Part shown: piece after piece, positions 62,477 through 64,000 of the stretch
Layout of the letters: every line of letters starts with the position of its first letter
Numbering within the stretch: the first letter of the stretch is position 1
From: Numida meleagris
Taxonomy: Eukaryota; Chordata; Aves; Galliformes; Numididae
DNA: 64,000 nt
Direction: 5' to 3'
Assembly: GCF_002078875.1 (NCBI RefSeq)
Contig: NC_034411.1
Location: 34,180,260 to 34,244,259 of the forward strand
Position numbers and translations under genes: made by a program
Notes under the pieces: generated by a model
Database searches by the model: none
Told to the model about the DNA's origin: nothing
What the model saw: only the letters and a program-made list of their open reading frames with translations

Positions 62477-63379
62477 CACTGAAAGGACTTACTTTGTGGA
62501 TTTGCTGTTTAGATTGATATTCTTAAACCGAAACAATTTATAATTACAGAAAGTTAATATTTGAGCTTGGTAAAATATTTGGTTTTATGCATTTATAATT
62601 AAACACAGGCCAACTCATATAACTGTAAGTTTGCTGATTCCCTACAAAACAAAAAACGCAAAACCAAATTGGTTTCTTTCACAGATTCATCCTTTGTTTT
62701 TCATGTACCTGTATTTTCAAACTCTAGCATCTTATGATAAGCCACTGGAAGCAGGTAGTGACAATAGAAGCCACATTCTAAGGTAAAAAGAAAATTTTTT
62801 GTCTCTGTTAGAGAATCTCCACAAAAGACCAATGACTGCCATTGCTTTATACCAGTATAAGCGAGCCCTAAAAAATACCAACTTGCTACCTTATGGAAAG
62901 CACTGAAATACCTTGGAGTTAACTGTGGTATTTTTTGGATGAATACATGCACGTCCTTTCATAAGACCAAATTCTGTTCTCTAATTTTTCCATCTATGGA
63001 ACTCGAAACAATGCTGACAATATTTTCTAAACATAGCACAACAAAACTTCCTTTTAAAGTACTCTTTCATAACAGCAAATAGCATAAATTAATTTAATTT
63101 TATTCTCAATTATGACTGAATTATCTCAAGGACAGCACTAGAAAAATGTATGCCATTGTGTTAAAGGGTAGGGGGGGAAAAAAGGGAAGTCTTTTTGCAA
63201 GAGGCAGTTCTGGGCACTCCATACAGAAATGAGAAAGTCTTCCTTTACTTTCTCAAAAATATTTTACTTGAGGACAAGCAGAAATGTTGTTCTTAAGTAT
63301 GTGTAGAGAAGAACATAAATTTAATTAGCATACTGTATGTGTTGCATATTTTCTGTTTCTTAAAGTAACAACTTTTAGC

Positions 63380-63799
63380 TTGGAGAATGTAGATTACACC
63401 TATCCATGTTCTACAGTTATGGAAAAAGGCTGCAGACGCAGTGCTCAGCAGGAGCTGACGTTCGCCACGTTGTGGGAATATGCACAGATTTACCTGACAT
63501 CTATACAGAGGAAGCAGAAGAACCTTTGCAGAGAACTTTTGCATCCTGGGGCTGTGTTGGTCTCTGCAGATCAGGGGCGTGATTGGCAGCAGATGACTCC
63601 GTCCTGCACAGCGCTGATCAAGACCAAGGCATGCATTTCCCTTGGAGTGTCTCAGCATGACACCTGTCTTACCAGCCTCTCTCTGTGTGTATCACACAGT
63701 TGTCACTGCTGGTTTTGGATGCTGCAATCCTTTCTAGTTGAGATGCTAGAAGAGTCAATGGAACATTTTTCTGCCGGTGAGCTTGATCAATGGCAATAG
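63380..63799 (+). CDS. 139-codon ORF in repeat copy 2, unknown product
   Basis: Same frame, start and stop as the one in copy 1, with Ser for Arg and Val for Ile in the segment just before HSCHCWFWM. AATAAA follows at 63849-63854, about 50 nt after the stop and in the correct orientation to end a transcript. I recognise no domain, signal peptide or membrane segment. Because the copies are almost identical, shared openness is weak evidence for selection. It could be an exon of a larger element-encoded protein, or non-coding. Confidence 0.3.
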   Translation: MENVDYTYPCSTVMEKGCRRSAQQELTFATLWEYAQIYLTSIQRKQKNLCRELLHPGAVLVSADQGRDWQQMTPSCTALIKTKACISLGVSQHDTCLTSLSLCVSHSCHCWFWMLQSFLVEMLEESMEHFSAGELDQWQ

Positions 63800-63848
63800 C
63801 CCTCGAGCAGTCTCAGGCTGATGGCAAGAAGTATTCCTGAAGTTTGGA

Positions 63849-63854
63849 AATAAA
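63849..63854 (+). promoter_or_regulatory. Candidate polyadenylation signal of the repeat
   Basis: AATAAA lies about 50 nt downstream of the 139-codon frame. The identical hexamer is in copy 1 at 34584-34589 on the minus strand. A GT-rich downstream element is suggested by TGTTTTTGTAG about 45 nt further on. Unproven. Confidence 0.3.
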
Positions 63855-64000
63855 TCTCTCAGCTCTTCTTCCATCAGTTTAAATTTGACCTCATAAATGT
63901 TTTTGTAGATGCATTGCTGCACATTTACCCAGGCTTGTTACAGAACTCCTTGAGGTCAACAGGTTTTTCTCAGGGATTAGAGAACAGGTGCAGCTCAGCT

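Larger units (their letters stand above)
52504..63327. other. Long non-coding stretch
   Basis: About 10.8 kb of mainly AT-rich unique DNA with simple repeats. 53.2-53.4, 57.95-58.08 and 61.45-61.63 kb are locally more GC-rich. A weak RS-like CGCAG|GTAATA word occurs at about 54066 without a pyrimidine tract. Open frames of up to 119 codons have no recognisable domain. Confidence 0.5.
63328..64000 (+). mobile_element. Unclassified repeat, copy 2, running off the window
   Basis: This segment is the reverse complement of 34438-35110. Over the interior about 650 bp I count four substitutions (at 34749, 34762, 34861 and 35073 of copy 1). Only the first 15-20 bp of the element differ more. Immediately left lies AT-rich sequence (AAATTTAATTA) unrelated to the mariner that flanks copy 1, so this is an independent insertion rather than one large duplication. 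The element continues past base 64000, so its far end and any target duplication cannot be seen. Confidence 0.85.

Noticed and set aside
1..64000. tRNA, rRNA, CRISPR, bacterial operon or viral genes.
   Set aside because: No tRNA B-box context (GGTTCGAAYCC-type) with a cloverleaf, no spaced direct-repeat array and no dense gene layout were seen; the window is vertebrate non-coding DNA.

Overview
The window looks like bird nuclear DNA, most likely from a galliform close to chicken. The evidence is several CR1 LINE 3' ends (the dominant avian LINE), some ending in the typical ATTCTATG-like tail, and two mariner copies that resemble the chicken Galluhop family. The sequence is AT-rich and peppered with poly-A/poly-T tracts. 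I find no convincing protein-coding gene. The longest open frames (170, 154 and 151 codons) are about what chance gives in 64 kb of this composition. The window is therefore intergenic or, more interestingly, inside one or more very long introns.

Layout. 0.6-0.9 kb: CR1 (+). 0.9-11.2 kb: non-repetitive sequence with a perfect 14-bp-arm hairpin at 1.9 kb, small tandem duplications and homopolymers. 11.07 kb: G-quadruplex-type motif. 11.26-11.78 kb: mariner remnant with both terminal inverted repeats. 13.3 kb: CR1 (-). 15.7 kb: short CR1 3' end (+). 18.1-18.4 kb: CR1 (-). 23.9-24.5 kb: the longest CR1 (+), with a readable C-terminal ORF2 fragment. 31.1 kb: an old CR1-like relic. 33.6-35.2 kb: a mariner split by a 1.44-kb insertion flanked by a 19-bp near-perfect duplication. 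35.9 and 38.9 kb: old CR1 relics (-). 41.1 kb: a near-ideal recursive-splice motif on the + strand. 45.5-45.8 kb: CR1 (+). 45.8-63.3 kb: mostly unique AT-rich DNA. 63.3 kb to the end: a second, inverted, about 99% identical copy of the element inserted at 33.7-35.1 kb, running out of the window.

Two observations stand out. (1) At 41,091-41,138 a branchpoint-like TAAC and pyrimidine tract lead to GCAG joined directly to GTAAGT, and a second strong donor (G|GTAAGTG) follows 38 nt later. This is the architecture of vertebrate recursive-splice sites with an RS-exon, and it would place the window in a long + strand intron. (2) An unclassified, recently active repeat is present twice in inverted orientation; both copies keep the same 139-codon open frame followed by AATAAA. 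Nothing here could be checked against a database, so family names for repeats rest on recognised sequence features only.
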